This document shows positions 13,740 to 21,571 of a stretch of 31,590 nt of DNA, in pieces. Every line of letters starts with the position of its first letter. The stretch's first letter is position 1. The stretch is from positions 1 through 31,590 of the forward strand of contig JBLIOL010000017.1 in assembly GCA_047639615.1 (NCBI GenBank), written 5' to 3'. The stretch is from CAYWNK01 sp047639615. Its GTDB lineage: Bacteria > Planctomycetota > UBA1135 > GCA-002686595. The notes under the pieces were generated by a model that was not told where the DNA came from, did no database searches, and saw nothing but the letters and a program-made list of their open reading frames with translations. The position numbers were made by a program, and so were the translations under genes.

Positions 13740-14399
13740 ATGCACAAGCACGTTATCGCCATCGTACTCCTGGCCTTCGCAGCCTGCTCAGCCACCGACG
13801 CGCGCACGCGGGTAAACGCTGATCTCGACGCTCTCGTCTGCAGCGATCCCGCGGCCTGGTCCGCCGGGCGCGATGGGCTCGGCGATTTCATCGAGCTGCG
13901 CACGGCTTCGGACTACTCGCCGCCGCACCGCTCCCTGCACAGCATTGCCCTGCTCGCCGAACACTCCCTAGGCAGCTTCGAGCTCGAGTTCGACGCGCTC
14001 TCCACGGGTCGCAGCTATGGCCACCGTGACCTGTGCCTAATCTTCGGCTTCCAGGACCCGGCCAACTACAACTACATCCACATCGCCCCCGCGCCGGATG
14101 CCAACGCGCACAACATTTTCCTGGTGCAAGATGCGCCGCGCCGCAACCTGCTCGAAGTGCAGCCCAAGGGCTTCGAATGGGACGACAGTTGGCACCACGT
14201 GCGCTTGGTACGCGATGTGGAGAGCGGCCGCATCGCTGTCTACATGGATGGGTCCGAAGAAGCCCTGATCGAAGGCGTCGACAAGACCTTCACCAGTGGT
14301 TTCGTGGGGCTCGGATCCTTCGACGACACGGGCCGCTTCCGCAACATCCAACTGAATGGCGAAGCGGCAGGCGCCTGGTCGCCGCCGGTCTTCAAGTAA
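13740..14399 (+). CDS. lipoprotein with laminin-G/DUF1080-like beta-sandwich
   Basis: A 219-residue predicted lipoprotein. VIAIVLLAFAAC places the lipobox cysteine at C16. The rest is one domain of the concanavalin/laminin-G fold related to 3-keto-disaccharide hydrolase (DUF1080) proteins, as shown by the order GSFELEFDALS (79-89), HRDLCLIFGFQDPANYNYIH (95-114), a DAN-HNIFLV strand, SWHHVRLVRDVESGRIAVYMD (residues 151-171) and GFVGLGSFDDTG (188-199). Such domains bind or cleave carbohydrates; no catalytic residues can be named, so binding is as likely as hydrolysis. It starts 2 bases past the helicase stop and ends 12 bases before prmA, and so is in a three-gene operon whose other members act in the cytoplasm. 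The combination looks like economy of layout rather than shared function. Confidence 0.75.
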   Translation: MHKHVIAIVLLAFAACSATDARTRVNADLDALVCSDPAAWSAGRDGLGDFIELRTASDYSPPHRSLHSIALLAEHSLGSFELEFDALSTGRSYGHRDLCLIFGFQDPANYNYIHIAPAPDANAHNIFLVQDAPRRNLLEVQPKGFEWDDSWHHVRLVRDVESGRIAVYMDGSEEALIEGVDKTFTSGFVGLGSFDDTGRFRNIQLNGEAAGAWSPPVFK

Positions 14400-14411
14400 T
14401 CTCCCAGCCCC

Positions 14412-15350
14412 ATGAGCGCCCCCCCCAGCTGGATCGAAGTCCGCGTCGCCGTACCCCTCGGTTGGCATGAGCTCGCCGCCGAAGCCCTGGCCCTCGGCCC
14501 GTGCACCACCGTCGCCATGGGCGCGACCAGCATCGCCAGCGAGCCGCCGCCGGAGGGCCACGATTTCGTGCGCACCTTCTTCCTAGCCGCGGACGACAGC
14601 CCGGCCTTGCGCGAGCGCGTGACAAGCGCCCTCGGCGGATTGGCCGAGGCGACCGGCATGCAGGAACTCGCGGATCTCGAACTCGAGTTCCTACCCCTGC
14701 CGCCCGAGGACTACGCCACCTCCTGGCGCAAAAGCTGGCGGCCCTATCGCCTACGCCGCGGCGGCCGCGAGTTGGTGCTGCTGCCGCCCTGGGACGAGCG
14801 CTCACGCACGCCAATCCCCGCCGACAGTCTGCGCTTGGTGATCGAACCTGGCGGCGCCTTTGGCAGCGGCCGGCACGCCACCACGCGCACCTGCTGCGGC
14901 GTGCTCTTGGAGCGCATCAAGGGCGGCGAACGCGTGCTCGACGCGGGCTCCGGCAGCGGCATCCTGGCCGTGGTCGCGAGCCTCGCGGGAGCCGGCGAAT
15001 GCCTGGGCTTCGACACGGACCCCGCCGCTCAGCCTGCGGCCGAGCACCTAGCCTTCGACAACCGCGCCCAGTCAGCCAGCTTCCGCACCGGCGACCTCAG
15101 CTGCGTCGATCCGAGCGAGGGACCCTTCGATGTGCTCCTAGCCAACATCTATTCGGACGTGATTCAGGCTCAAGCGAAGAACCTGGCGGCGCGGCTCGCG
15201 CCCGACGGCTGGTTCGCCTTTAGCGGCTGCCCTATCTTCCATGTGGAGCCCACCCTGGCAGCGATCGAAGCCGCGGGTCTGCGGGTCCGTGAGCAGCGGC
15301 TGCGAGGTCGCTGGATGACCTTCGTGGGCGAGCCGTCCGGGAGAGGTTAG
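14412..15350 (+). CDS. prmA: ribosomal protein L11 methyltransferase
   Basis: A 312-residue class I methyltransferase of the PrmA family, which trimethylates the N-terminus and lysines of ribosomal protein L11 with S-adenosylmethionine. The N-terminal L11-binding domain covers residues 1-110, with the WRKSW segment at 105-109. The diagnostic EPGGAFGSGRHATT lies at 145-158, motif I is LDAGSGSGIL at 176-185 (usually D-x-GCGSG; here serine replaces the cysteine), the adenosine-binding acidic residue is D201, and LANIYSDVI is at 243-251. Size is normal for the family. It is the last gene of the helicase-lipoprotein-prmA group; a 12-base-pair perfect hairpin starts on the last base of its stop codon. 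Confidence 0.92.
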   Translation: MSAPPSWIEVRVAVPLGWHELAAEALALGPCTTVAMGATSIASEPPPEGHDFVRTFFLAADDSPALRERVTSALGGLAEATGMQELADLELEFLPLPPEDYATSWRKSWRPYRLRRGGRELVLLPPWDERSRTPIPADSLRLVIEPGGAFGSGRHATTRTCCGVLLERIKGGERVLDAGSGSGILAVVASLAGAGECLGFDTDPAAQPAAEHLAFDNRAQSASFRTGDLSCVDPSEGPFDVLLANIYSDVIQAQAKNLAARLAPDGWFAFSGCPIFHVEPTLAAIEAAGLRVREQRLRGRWMTFVGEPSGRG

Positions 15351-15381
15351 GTCCCGTGAAGCTCTCTCACTTCACGGGACC
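15350..15381 (+). terminator. strong hairpin at the end of prmA
   Basis: Perfect 12-base arms, GGTCCCGTGAAG at 15350-15361 and its complement at 15370-15381, enclose an 8-base loop. The first base is the G of the prmA stop codon TAG. No T-run follows (CCTTCC), so it is either a non-canonical terminator or a 3'-end stabiliser. Confidence 0.6.
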
Positions 15382-15658
15382 CTTCCAAGCGCGCGCGGTT
15401 GAACAGCGAACTGGTCCCTCCGCGGTAGGGGGCCGGATCAGAGAAATGAGCTGCTACTGCAGCTCGCTCCAAACAGCCCCGTCTCTCTCGAGTGGATCGA
15501 AACTAGCCGACCACCATCGGCAGGCGAGCCATTCTCCCTCGGGCGTTGAAGGCACTACGAGCAGTGCCTTCATTAGACAGGTCACCCGGGAGCCCTTTTC
15601 CGGTCCAAACAAGTTGGACTTATCTTCACCTGATTCGCCCAACCTGCACTTGGGGGCA
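15382..15658. other. structured non-coding region before the retropepsin-like gene
   Basis: The plus-strand frame of the next gene stays open through this stretch back to an ATG at 15356, but that start would lie inside the prmA hairpin and the extra 101 residues look random, so I treat it as non-coding. It holds a perfect 10-bp inverted repeat (15547-15572) and a perfect 6-bp dyad, GTCCAA/TTGGAC at 15603-15619. The promoter of the downstream three-gene group is expected here; no clear -35/-10 pair was found. Confidence 0.5.
15547..15572 (+). promoter_or_regulatory. perfect 10-base-pair inverted repeat
   Basis: TGAAGGCACT and its complement AGTGCCTTCA flank a 6-base spacer (15557-15562), 87 bases before the GTG at 15659. 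On the plus strand TTAG follows, so it is not a typical terminator. It could be an operator or a leader hairpin. Confidence 0.4.
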
Positions 15659-17146
15659 GTGAGGGCTGTCTTCGGCCTCACTCTTTTGCTGGTGGGCTGC
15701 TCGGGGATCGGTACTGGCAGGCGCACCTGGCGCTCACCGTCGCAGGCTCTAGGGCTTGTAGATCAGACACAATCCGCTGCTCTCGAGCTCAGCGGTACGC
15801 GTCAGCGAGCTGGCCAGGAGACGGCCTTCCGCTGGTTGCTGTGGCCAGACGGCAGCTGGTGGCGCAGCTGCGGGGAGGAGCTGGAAGCCTGTGATGGGGA
15901 GCGCATCTGGACCCAGGTGGCCGGCGCTGAGGCGCGTTGGCTGGGCCTCGAAGAGACCCTCGTGCGGCGCGCCGAACACAGCCTGTGCTTCGGCGGCTGG
16001 ACCGGGGCGGCGAGTCCTTGGCTGGTGACCGGGGGCGGATCCGCCGGGTTCGACCTGCTCCAGGAGTCAGGTCAGTTGGTGGCCCGGGTGGAACCGGCCC
16101 AGGCCAGGCCGGAGCGCGTGAGCTTGCCGGAGGTGGACTTCGCAGCGCGGCTGGGCGAGCGGGATAGTGGGACGCTGGTGCCGGGACTGCTCGAGATCAG
16201 CCGCTCCGGAGAGCAGCCCAGCACCTGGCGCGTGGAGCAGGTGTCGGCGCATGGCAAGGACCCCGGCGAGTGGCTCGCCTGGCCTGGCCTGAGCGCGGCC
16301 GCCGAAGCTCCGCAAGCAGCGCGCATCCTGAATGCTGTGGCAGGCCCCGGTGGGCGGCTCTTTCTGCGCCCGGAGTTCGAAGGACAGAGACTCGGCCTGT
16401 TCCTGCTCGACACCGCCGCGAGCGTCTCATGCATCGACCAAATCGTGACCGAGGACTTGGGTTGGCAACGCCTGGGCAGCACGCCCGTGCAAGGTGTGGG
16501 CGGCGTGCGCGACGGGACCTGGCGACGCAGCGGGCCGATCGATTTCGGCGGCTGGAGCGTTGCGGATTGGCCCTTCGTGGAGCTGGGCATCGGCGACTGG
16601 GACACGATCGACTACGAGCTAGTGGTCGGCTTGCTAGGGGCGCAGTTCTTCAAGGGACATGTGGTGGTGCTGGACGCGGGTCGAGCTCAGGTGGAGCTCT
16701 GGGATGCGGGTGATCCGGCTCTGGAGGACTGGCCCTGGCAGCCCTGCGTGCTCGAGCGCGGTGCGCCCTGCGTCTACGCGAGCTTCTCCCCCAGCGGCGC
16801 CGGCTGGTTCCGATTGGACACGGGCTCCGACGACACCCTCAGCCTGCACCGTAGGGCCGTGATCACCACGGGCGTGATGAACGACCGCGAAGCCTTCATG
16901 GACCTGCCCAAGGTACTCCTGAGTGGAATCGGCGGCAGCGCCATCGCCCGCCGCGGCAGGCTGGACTGGATCCAATTGGGCAGCGAACGCCTCTCTAGAG
17001 TCCCGACCTCCTTCGTAGTGGAGCGCGCAGGTCCACTGGCCAATCCCAACCTCGCCGGCACCCTCGGCGCCGGCCTACTGCGCCATTTTCGGATAGCGAT
17101 CGATGTGGATGCGAGGCGCGTTGCGTTCCTGCCCGCCGGTCCTTAG
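15659..17146 (+). CDS. lipoprotein with two retropepsin-like aspartyl protease lobes
   Basis: A 495-residue protein if started at the GTG at 15659, which gives a short signal sequence and the lipobox LLLVGC with cysteine C14. The first ~220 residues have no recognised motif. Residues about 225-365 form a retropepsin-like unit: LFLLDTAASVSCID with D251, GVGG near 282, and VVGLLGAQFFKGHVVVLD, the equivalent of the I-(I/L)-G-x-(D/N) flap-end strand. Residues about 375-495 repeat the plan: WFRLDTGSDDTLSL with D387, GIGG near 424, and GTLGAGLLRHFRIAIDVDARRV. In retropepsins one such lobe dimerises to bring two aspartates together; here both are in one chain, as in pepsin. The first motif is DTA, not DTG. 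Proteolysis outside the cytoplasm is inferred. The glycosyltransferase gene follows after 9 bases. Confidence 0.72.
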   Translation: MRAVFGLTLLLVGCSGIGTGRRTWRSPSQALGLVDQTQSAALELSGTRQRAGQETAFRWLLWPDGSWWRSCGEELEACDGERIWTQVAGAEARWLGLEETLVRRAEHSLCFGGWTGAASPWLVTGGGSAGFDLLQESGQLVARVEPAQARPERVSLPEVDFAARLGERDSGTLVPGLLEISRSGEQPSTWRVEQVSAHGKDPGEWLAWPGLSAAAEAPQAARILNAVAGPGGRLFLRPEFEGQRLGLFLLDTAASVSCIDQIVTEDLGWQRLGSTPVQGVGGVRDGTWRRSGPIDFGGWSVADWPFVELGIGDWDTIDYELVVGLLGAQFFKGHVVVLDAGRAQVELWDAGDPALEDWPWQPCVLERGAPCVYASFSPSGAGWFRLDTGSDDTLSLHRRAVITTGVMNDREAFMDLPKVLLSGIGGSAIARRGRLDWIQLGSERLSRVPTSFVVERAGPLANPNLAGTLGAGLLRHFRIAIDVDARRVAFLPAGP

Positions 17147-17155
17147 CTTGCGCGA

Positions 17156-18337
17156 GTGAAAGTACTCTTCCTCGCCCAACGGGTCCCCTATCCGCCCAAT
17201 CGTGGGGACAAGATCACCACCTGGCGTCTGGTCGAACGCCTGCAGCGCGACCACGAGGTGGTGATCATCGCCTTCGCCCACGACGAGGGCGATATGCAAG
17301 CGGCCGAGCAGCTGCGCGCGAAGGGCATCGAGACCCATGTGGTGCGCCACGATGAACGCGGCAAGAAGCTCGCCGCCATGCCGCTTCTGCTCACGCAGAA
17401 GCCGCTGACCCTCGGCGTCTACGGCAGCCCCGAGCTGCAGGCAATCGTCGATGAGCACGCGCCCACAGCCGACATGGCCTACGCCTTCTCGTCGTCGATG
17501 GGTGCCTTCCTGGTGGGCGGCAAGCTGCCCTGGGTGATGCACTTCGCTGAGCTCGACTCGGACAAGTGGTTGCAGTACTCGAAGCTCAAACGCTTCCCCA
17601 TGAGCTGGGTCTATAGGCGCGAGTGGCGCACCTTGCTGAAGTTCGAACAGCGCATCGCCGCCGACGCCATCACCAACGTCTTCTGCACGCCGCTCGAGTC
17701 CAAGATCTTCGAGGAGCAGATCCCCGGTTGCGATTCCATGGTGCTGCGTAACGGCGTGGACCTGGAACACTACCGGCCGGCGCCAGAGCTGGCCGAGCCG
17801 CGGCACTTGGTCTTCACCGGGGTGATGGACTACTACCCCAACGTGGACGGCTGCCAACACTTCGTGGCGCAGATCCTGCCGCGCATTCGCGAGGAGTTCC
17901 CCGACGTGCACTTCTCCATCGTGGGCTCCAAGCCCAACGCCGACGTGCTGCGCCTCGGCGAAAAGGAGGGCGTGACCGTCACAGGTTTCGTGGACGACAC
18001 GCGCGACTGGCTCGAGCGCGCAGCGGTCTCCGTGGCGCCCTTGCGCATCGCGCGCGGCATCCAGAACAAGGTGCTCGAGGCCATGGCCATGGGCTTGCCC
18101 GTAGTCGGCACAACCTGCGCCACCCAAGGCGTAGGCGGCATCTCGAGCAGGCACTTCCTCGTGGCCGAAACGGCCCAGGAGCAAGCTCAGATGATCCGCG
18201 GCCTGCTGCGCGAGCCGCAGCGCGCGCGTCAGCTCGGGGACGCCGCCCGGCGCTATGTGGAGGAGAACTACGACTGGGAAGTGGCTCTAACTCCCCTGGA
18301 TGAGATCGTCGAACGCTGCCGCCAAGCCCGCGCCTGA
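17156..18337 (+). CDS. glycosyltransferase, PEP-CTERM/EpsH1-associated type (GT4 fold)
   Basis: A 393-residue GT-B glycosyltransferase. The N-terminus MKVLFLAQRVPYPPNRGDKI, the NGVD segment (199-202), VFTGVMDYYPNVDG (219-232) and RGIQNKVLEAMAMGLPVVGT (300-319, with E308 contacting the nucleotide sugar in this fold) together match the family described as sugar transferase of PEP-CTERM/EpsH1 exopolysaccharide systems (TIGR03087). It transfers a sugar to a lipid-linked intermediate at the cytoplasmic face of the membrane. No exosortase is in the window. The start is GTG at 17156, 9 bases past the protease-like gene. The methyltransferase follows after 12 bases. It probably works with the exopolysaccharide locus that begins at 19029. 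Confidence 0.87.
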   Translation: MKVLFLAQRVPYPPNRGDKITTWRLVERLQRDHEVVIIAFAHDEGDMQAAEQLRAKGIETHVVRHDERGKKLAAMPLLLTQKPLTLGVYGSPELQAIVDEHAPTADMAYAFSSSMGAFLVGGKLPWVMHFAELDSDKWLQYSKLKRFPMSWVYRREWRTLLKFEQRIAADAITNVFCTPLESKIFEEQIPGCDSMVLRNGVDLEHYRPAPELAEPRHLVFTGVMDYYPNVDGCQHFVAQILPRIREEFPDVHFSIVGSKPNADVLRLGEKEGVTVTGFVDDTRDWLERAAVSVAPLRIARGIQNKVLEAMAMGLPVVGTTCATQGVGGISSRHFLVAETAQEQAQMIRGLLREPQRARQLGDAARRYVEENYDWEVALTPLDEIVERCRQARA

Positions 18338-18349
18338 TACCATCCGCGC

Positions 18350-19042
18350 ATGTCACACGAAGCCATCTCAAGCACCTTCGACTCCTGGGTGGAGTCGGGC
18401 AAGGCCGACCGCCTCGAACAGAACCACTCAGACGTCGCCCACCAGGTCTTCGAGCACCTGGATATCCGCGCCGGCATGCAGACCCTAGACCTGGGCTGCG
18501 GCACGGGTTGGGCCACGCGCATCCTGGCCGCCAAGGCGCCCGGCGCCGGCGCTATCGGCATCGATGTATCGAGCGCCATGATCAAGCGCGCCGAGGCGCT
18601 GCACGACTTGACCAGTCGCGCGCGCTATGAGACCGGCCCCTTCGAAGCCATCGACTTCAAGGACGGCAAGTTCGATCGGGTCTTCTCTATGGAAGCTCTG
18701 TACTACGCGGTCGACCTGGAGAAGACACTCTCCGAGGTGCACCGTGTCATCAAGCCCGGCGGCTTGGCGCACTTGGTCGTCGACCGCTACAAGGAGTCGC
18801 CCCACACCGAGTGCTGGGCGGAAATGGTCGGCATCCCCATGCACTGGCTCGGCGAGGACGAGTGGAAGTCTGCCTTGGAAGCCGCAGGCTTCGCAGAGGT
18901 CAGCACCGAGCGCGTAATCGACCGCCGCGGCGCCGGCGACGAAGCTAGCTTCACACCTTCGACGCACACACCCGACTTCAAGACCGCCAACGAGCTGCAC
19001 CAGGCGGGCAGCCTCTATCTACGCGGCACTAAGCCTGAGTAA
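18350..19042 (+). CDS. class I SAM-dependent methyltransferase
   Basis: A 230-residue methyltransferase with motif I LDLGCGTG at 46-53, acidic D72 in GIDVSSAMI (70-78), and the post-motif order FDRVFSMEALYYAVDLEKTL and EVHRVIKPGG, as in the UbiE/COQ5 and Methyltransf_11 groups. The substrate cannot be read from the sequence; a sugar or lipid intermediate of the neighbouring polysaccharide pathway is one possibility, a small molecule another. It is the third gene of the group starting at 15659. Its last 14 bases overlap the end of the convergent sulfotransferase gene, leaving no room for a conventional terminator between them. Confidence 0.83.
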   Translation: MSHEAISSTFDSWVESGKADRLEQNHSDVAHQVFEHLDIRAGMQTLDLGCGTGWATRILAAKAPGAGAIGIDVSSAMIKRAEALHDLTSRARYETGPFEAIDFKDGKFDRVFSMEALYYAVDLEKTLSEVHRVIKPGGLAHLVVDRYKESPHTECWAEMVGIPMHWLGEDEWKSALEAAGFAEVSTERVIDRRGAGDEASFTPSTHTPDFKTANELHQAGSLYLRGTKPE

Positions 19043-19964
19043 TCGCGGGCTCGGACGCGAGCCACGCGGCTCGAGGTCCAACGCGTATCGACGAGGAGTC
19101 GAGCCATGCCGCAAGGCGCTGGTTCGGCTCCTTGTACTTGCTCTCCAGTTCGGCGCGCAGTTCGTCATTGAGCTTGGGCGCGGCCTTGGTGCCGATCACG
19201 CCCGCACGAATGGCAAGCCGCAGGCTGCGTGTGGCGCGGCCAAGGCTGGCGGGTACAAAGGGCACCAACCATCGACGGGCGCGGTACCAGCGGTGCACAC
19301 CGGACTGCAGCAGAGGCGAACTCGGCACGACCGTTGGGTTGCTCTGGATCTTGACCTCGGGCCGCTGATCCGGATCCACGCCGATGAAGCGAAAGACCAT
19401 ATCGAGGGTGGCGGCGGGATCCTGGCGCAGGCTCTCGGCGAAGACCACAAGCATGCGCTCGGGACCGCAGACCTCAGCGAAGCGTTGCAGGTCCTCTAGG
19501 TAGAGCCCCTTGTCCAGGTAGCGCTCGCGACCGGCTGGGGTCTGCAAGGCTTGCTTGAAGGATTGCTTCGGGTCCTGCTCCCCGCGCGTCTGGTTGTAGG
19601 TGTAATTGGACCAAGCGCGCTGTGCTGGATCGCGCAGGATGAAGATCAGGCGCGCGTCGGGTGCGTGTTGCGCGATGCGCTCCGCGGCCGAACGCGAGCG
19701 CATGTAGTGCGGTGATGCTTCGCCCAAGGCGCGCTGCTCTTCGGCACCGGCAAATTGCTCCGCGTACCAGTCGAGCCCCCGCTCCCAGTTGGAATCAAAG
19801 AAGCCCAACTCCTTACGGGCTGGGCAGTACACGTCCGGGTGGGAAGCCAGGTACGCGTGCAGGGCGGTGGTGCCGCCCTTTTGGATGCCACACACAAGAA
19901 AGGTGGCAGGCGTAATCGCGGACACGCTAGGCGGCTTCTCGGGGATTTGGTTGGGCGGGCTCAT
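19029..19964 (-). CDS. sulfotransferase, heparan N-sulfotransferase-like
   Basis: A 311-residue PAPS-dependent sulfotransferase. The 5'-phosphosulfate-binding loop is CGIQKGGTTALHAYLASHPDV at 25-45 (split here as G26-IQKGGTT-33, catalytic K29), and the 3'-phosphate site is LIFILRDPAQRAWSNY at 106-121 with R111 and S119. KELGFFD (51-57) and GEASPHYM (81-88) are also typical of the NDST/sulfotransfer_1 group, which sulfate polysaccharides. Here it would add sulfate to the exopolysaccharide made by the surrounding genes. The ATG at 19962-19964 overlaps the end of the PGT gene by 38 bases; a GTG at 19923-19925, one base after the PGT stop, is an alternative and would still include the whole PAPS site. 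It is the last gene of the minus arm. Confidence 0.88.
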   Translation of the reverse strand: MSPPNQIPEKPPSVSAITPATFLVCGIQKGGTTALHAYLASHPDVYCPARKELGFFDSNWERGLDWYAEQFAGAEEQRALGEASPHYMRSRSAAERIAQHAPDARLIFILRDPAQRAWSNYTYNQTRGEQDPKQSFKQALQTPAGRERYLDKGLYLEDLQRFAEVCGPERMLVVFAESLRQDPAATLDMVFRFIGVDPDQRPEVKIQSNPTVVPSSPLLQSGVHRWYRARRWLVPFVPASLGRATRSLRLAIRAGVIGTKAAPKLNDELRAELESKYKEPNQRLAAWLDSSSIRVGPRAAWLASEPAITQA

Positions 19965-20730
19965 CGCAGGCCTCAGGCAGAGCTGCGGCAGTCTCGGGCG
20001 CTTGGGTCTGATTCCAACTCCAACCCTTGCCACGGATCATCCAGACGACCGTCTGGCAAGCTACGGAGAGATCGAAGCGCAGGGACTGCTGCTGAATGTA
20101 GCGCTCGTCGATGGCGAGCTTCTCGGCGTAGGCCTCGGCGCTGCGTCCAGTGTAGCCCTGGGTGACCTGGGCCAGGCCAGTGATTCCGGGCCTGACGTCC
20201 AAGCGATTCGCAAAGCCGTGCACTTCGTCCTCGGCCCACACGTGGATCTCAAGCATCTCGGGACGCGGCCCAATCAGATTCATGTCGCCGCGTAGCACGT
20301 TCCAAAGCTGAGGGATCTCGTCCAGGTGGCTGCTGCGTAGAAAGCGCCCGAGCTTCGTTACCCGTTGCTGATCCACGCCCCCGCTCCAAGAACCGAAGCA
20401 GTCCGCAGCTTCATACATGGTGCGGAACTTGTAGATCTTAAAGGCTTGGCCGCGGTACCCCATACGCGATTGGGTGTAGAGCACCTTGCGCGGATCGCGG
20501 AAGACCAAGAGATTGGCGCAGGCCACCAGCAGGGATGCTGCTAGAGCGATGGGCGCACCCAGGCAAACGGCCACCAAGCTGAATAGGCGCGAGCCCCAGA
20601 GCGCGTAACCACCCTGTGGGCGGGTGAGTTCCGGATCGATGATCAGCCGCGGCAGGATCGGTACAGGCATGCGCTTGCGAGCCGCGAGGGCGTGCTTGCG
20701 TCGCTGGTTCCTGTTATTGATCGTGCGCAT
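19927..20730 (-). CDS. initiating phosphoglycosyl transferase (bacterial sugar transferase)
   Basis: A 267-residue monotopic phosphoglycosyl transferase that transfers a sugar-1-phosphate from a nucleotide sugar to undecaprenyl phosphate, the first step of repeat-unit synthesis. The re-entrant membrane helix is at about 50-78. YTQSRMGYRGQAFKIYKFRT at 85-104 and RFLRSSHLDEIPQLWNVLRG at 129-148 hold the family signature, with the catalytic pair D137/E138; NLIGPRPE (151-158) and RPGITGLAQ follow. It lacks the extra N-terminal membrane segments of WcaJ/WbaP, so it is of the short PglC-like kind, with an N-terminal basic extension and a C-terminal proline-rich tail. It lies 22 bases after the WecG-like gene and overlaps the sulfotransferase gene. 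Confidence 0.92.
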   Translation of the reverse strand: MRTINNRNQRRKHALAARKRMPVPILPRLIIDPELTRPQGGYALWGSRLFSLVAVCLGAPIALAASLLVACANLLVFRDPRKVLYTQSRMGYRGQAFKIYKFRTMYEAADCFGSWSGGVDQQRVTKLGRFLRSSHLDEIPQLWNVLRGDMNLIGPRPEMLEIHVWAEDEVHGFANRLDVRPGITGLAQVTQGYTGRSAEAYAEKLAIDERYIQQQSLRFDLSVACQTVVWMIRGKGWSWNQTQAPETAAALPEACDEPAQPNPREAA

Positions 20731-20752
20731 GCTTAGGTGAAGCTTGGGGGCC

Positions 20753-21571
20753 CTAACGGGGCCGCCGTCCGATCCTGTAACTGAGCGCTTCGGTCAGACC
20801 GAGCACGGCGAAGCGCGGGAGGCGGCGCGCCATGCGGCCGATGCGTTGAACGGGATTCTTGGCCAAGCGCCAGAGCCACTCGAAGCCGAGTCTAGAAATT
20901 AGCTTCGGTGCGCGGGTGACGCGACCGGATAGGAAATCGAAGGTACCGCCGGCGCCCATCCACACGCGGCAGCCGCGTTCGGCTAGCCAGTCACGGTGCA
21001 AGCGGAACCAAATTTCCTGCTTAGGTGCGCCGAAGCAACCGATCAGGAGTTCGGGCCTGAAAGCATCAAGCCTCTGCAGCACGACCTCGTCGCATGCAGC
21101 ACCGAGTCCACGCAGGGGCGTGCCGTCGAGATTGCTTTCAAATGGCGGCGAGTAGAATTCGAGACGTAGACCTGGAAAGCGCTTGGCCATCGCCTTAGCG
21201 GCGCCCGCGCTGGACTCTTCAGAGCCGCCGAGGAGAAAAACACCCCAGCCCTCTTCATGGGCCAATGAGCACAGGTCGGCGGCATAGTCCGAGCCGCTGA
21301 TGCGCTCATAGCTCTCGCCATACTTGAAGCGCAGCAGTTTGCGTACGCCCTCCCCATCGATCAGATTCGTGGGATTGTTCGCGAGTAGGCCAAAGTGCTC
21401 GGCGTCGTCCTGGGCCTGAATCGAGACCTCGGCATTGATGCCATTCAACTCGATCAGCGTCGTTGAGGTACGCATCAAGTCACGCAGTTCCGTGCGTCCC
21501 TTGGTCCAGAATGGCACTCCGAGTAGTGACTTGGTCTCGGCTAGTTTGGGCTCTTCGGTTTGCGTGTTCAT
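20753..21571 (-). CDS. WecG/TagA/CpsF-family glycosyltransferase (GT26)
   Basis: A 272-residue glycosyltransferase. LLGVPFW near 17-22, LNGINAEVSIQAQDD (42-56), LIDGEGV (70-76), ISGSDYAADL (91-100) and VFLLGGSEE (111-119) follow the GT26 order, and the C-terminal half has GCFGAPKQEIWF, GAGGTFDFLSG and the RAPKL-FEWLWRL segment. Enzymes of this family (WecG, TagA) add the second sugar, often N-acetylmannosamine or its uronate, to the lipid-linked first sugar. The frame is open to 21877, but the ATG at 21569-21571 overlaps the TGA of the phosphatase gene as ATGA and starts the conserved region, so it is the likely start. PGT follows after 22 bases. Confidence 0.91.
   Translation of the reverse strand: MNTQTEEPKLAETKSLLGVPFWTKGRTELRDLMRTSTTLIELNGINAEVSIQAQDDAEHFGLLANNPTNLIDGEGVRKLLRFKYGESYERISGSDYAADLCSLAHEEGWGVFLLGGSEESSAGAAKAMAKRFPGLRLEFYSPPFESNLDGTPLRGLGAACDEVVLQRLDAFRPELLIGCFGAPKQEIWFRLHRDWLAERGCRVWMGAGGTFDFLSGRVTRAPKLISRLGFEWLWRLAKNPVQRIGRMARRLPRFAVLGLTEALSYRIGRRPR

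Noticed and set aside
15356..15658. Upstream extension of the retropepsin-like gene to an ATG at 15356
   Set aside because: The start would lie inside the prmA hairpin, the 101 extra residues have no domain or codon character, and they would bury the signal sequence and lipobox that follow the GTG at 15659.
17075..18184. 369-codon minus-strand open frame
   Set aside because: It is antisense to a well-recognised glycosyltransferase and is His/Gly/Ala-rich without any family motif.
17156..18337. Exosortase/PEP-CTERM system suggested by the TIGR03087-like glycosyltransferase
   Set aside because: No exosortase and no protein with a PEP-CTERM tail is encoded in the window, so the sorting system itself is not supported here.
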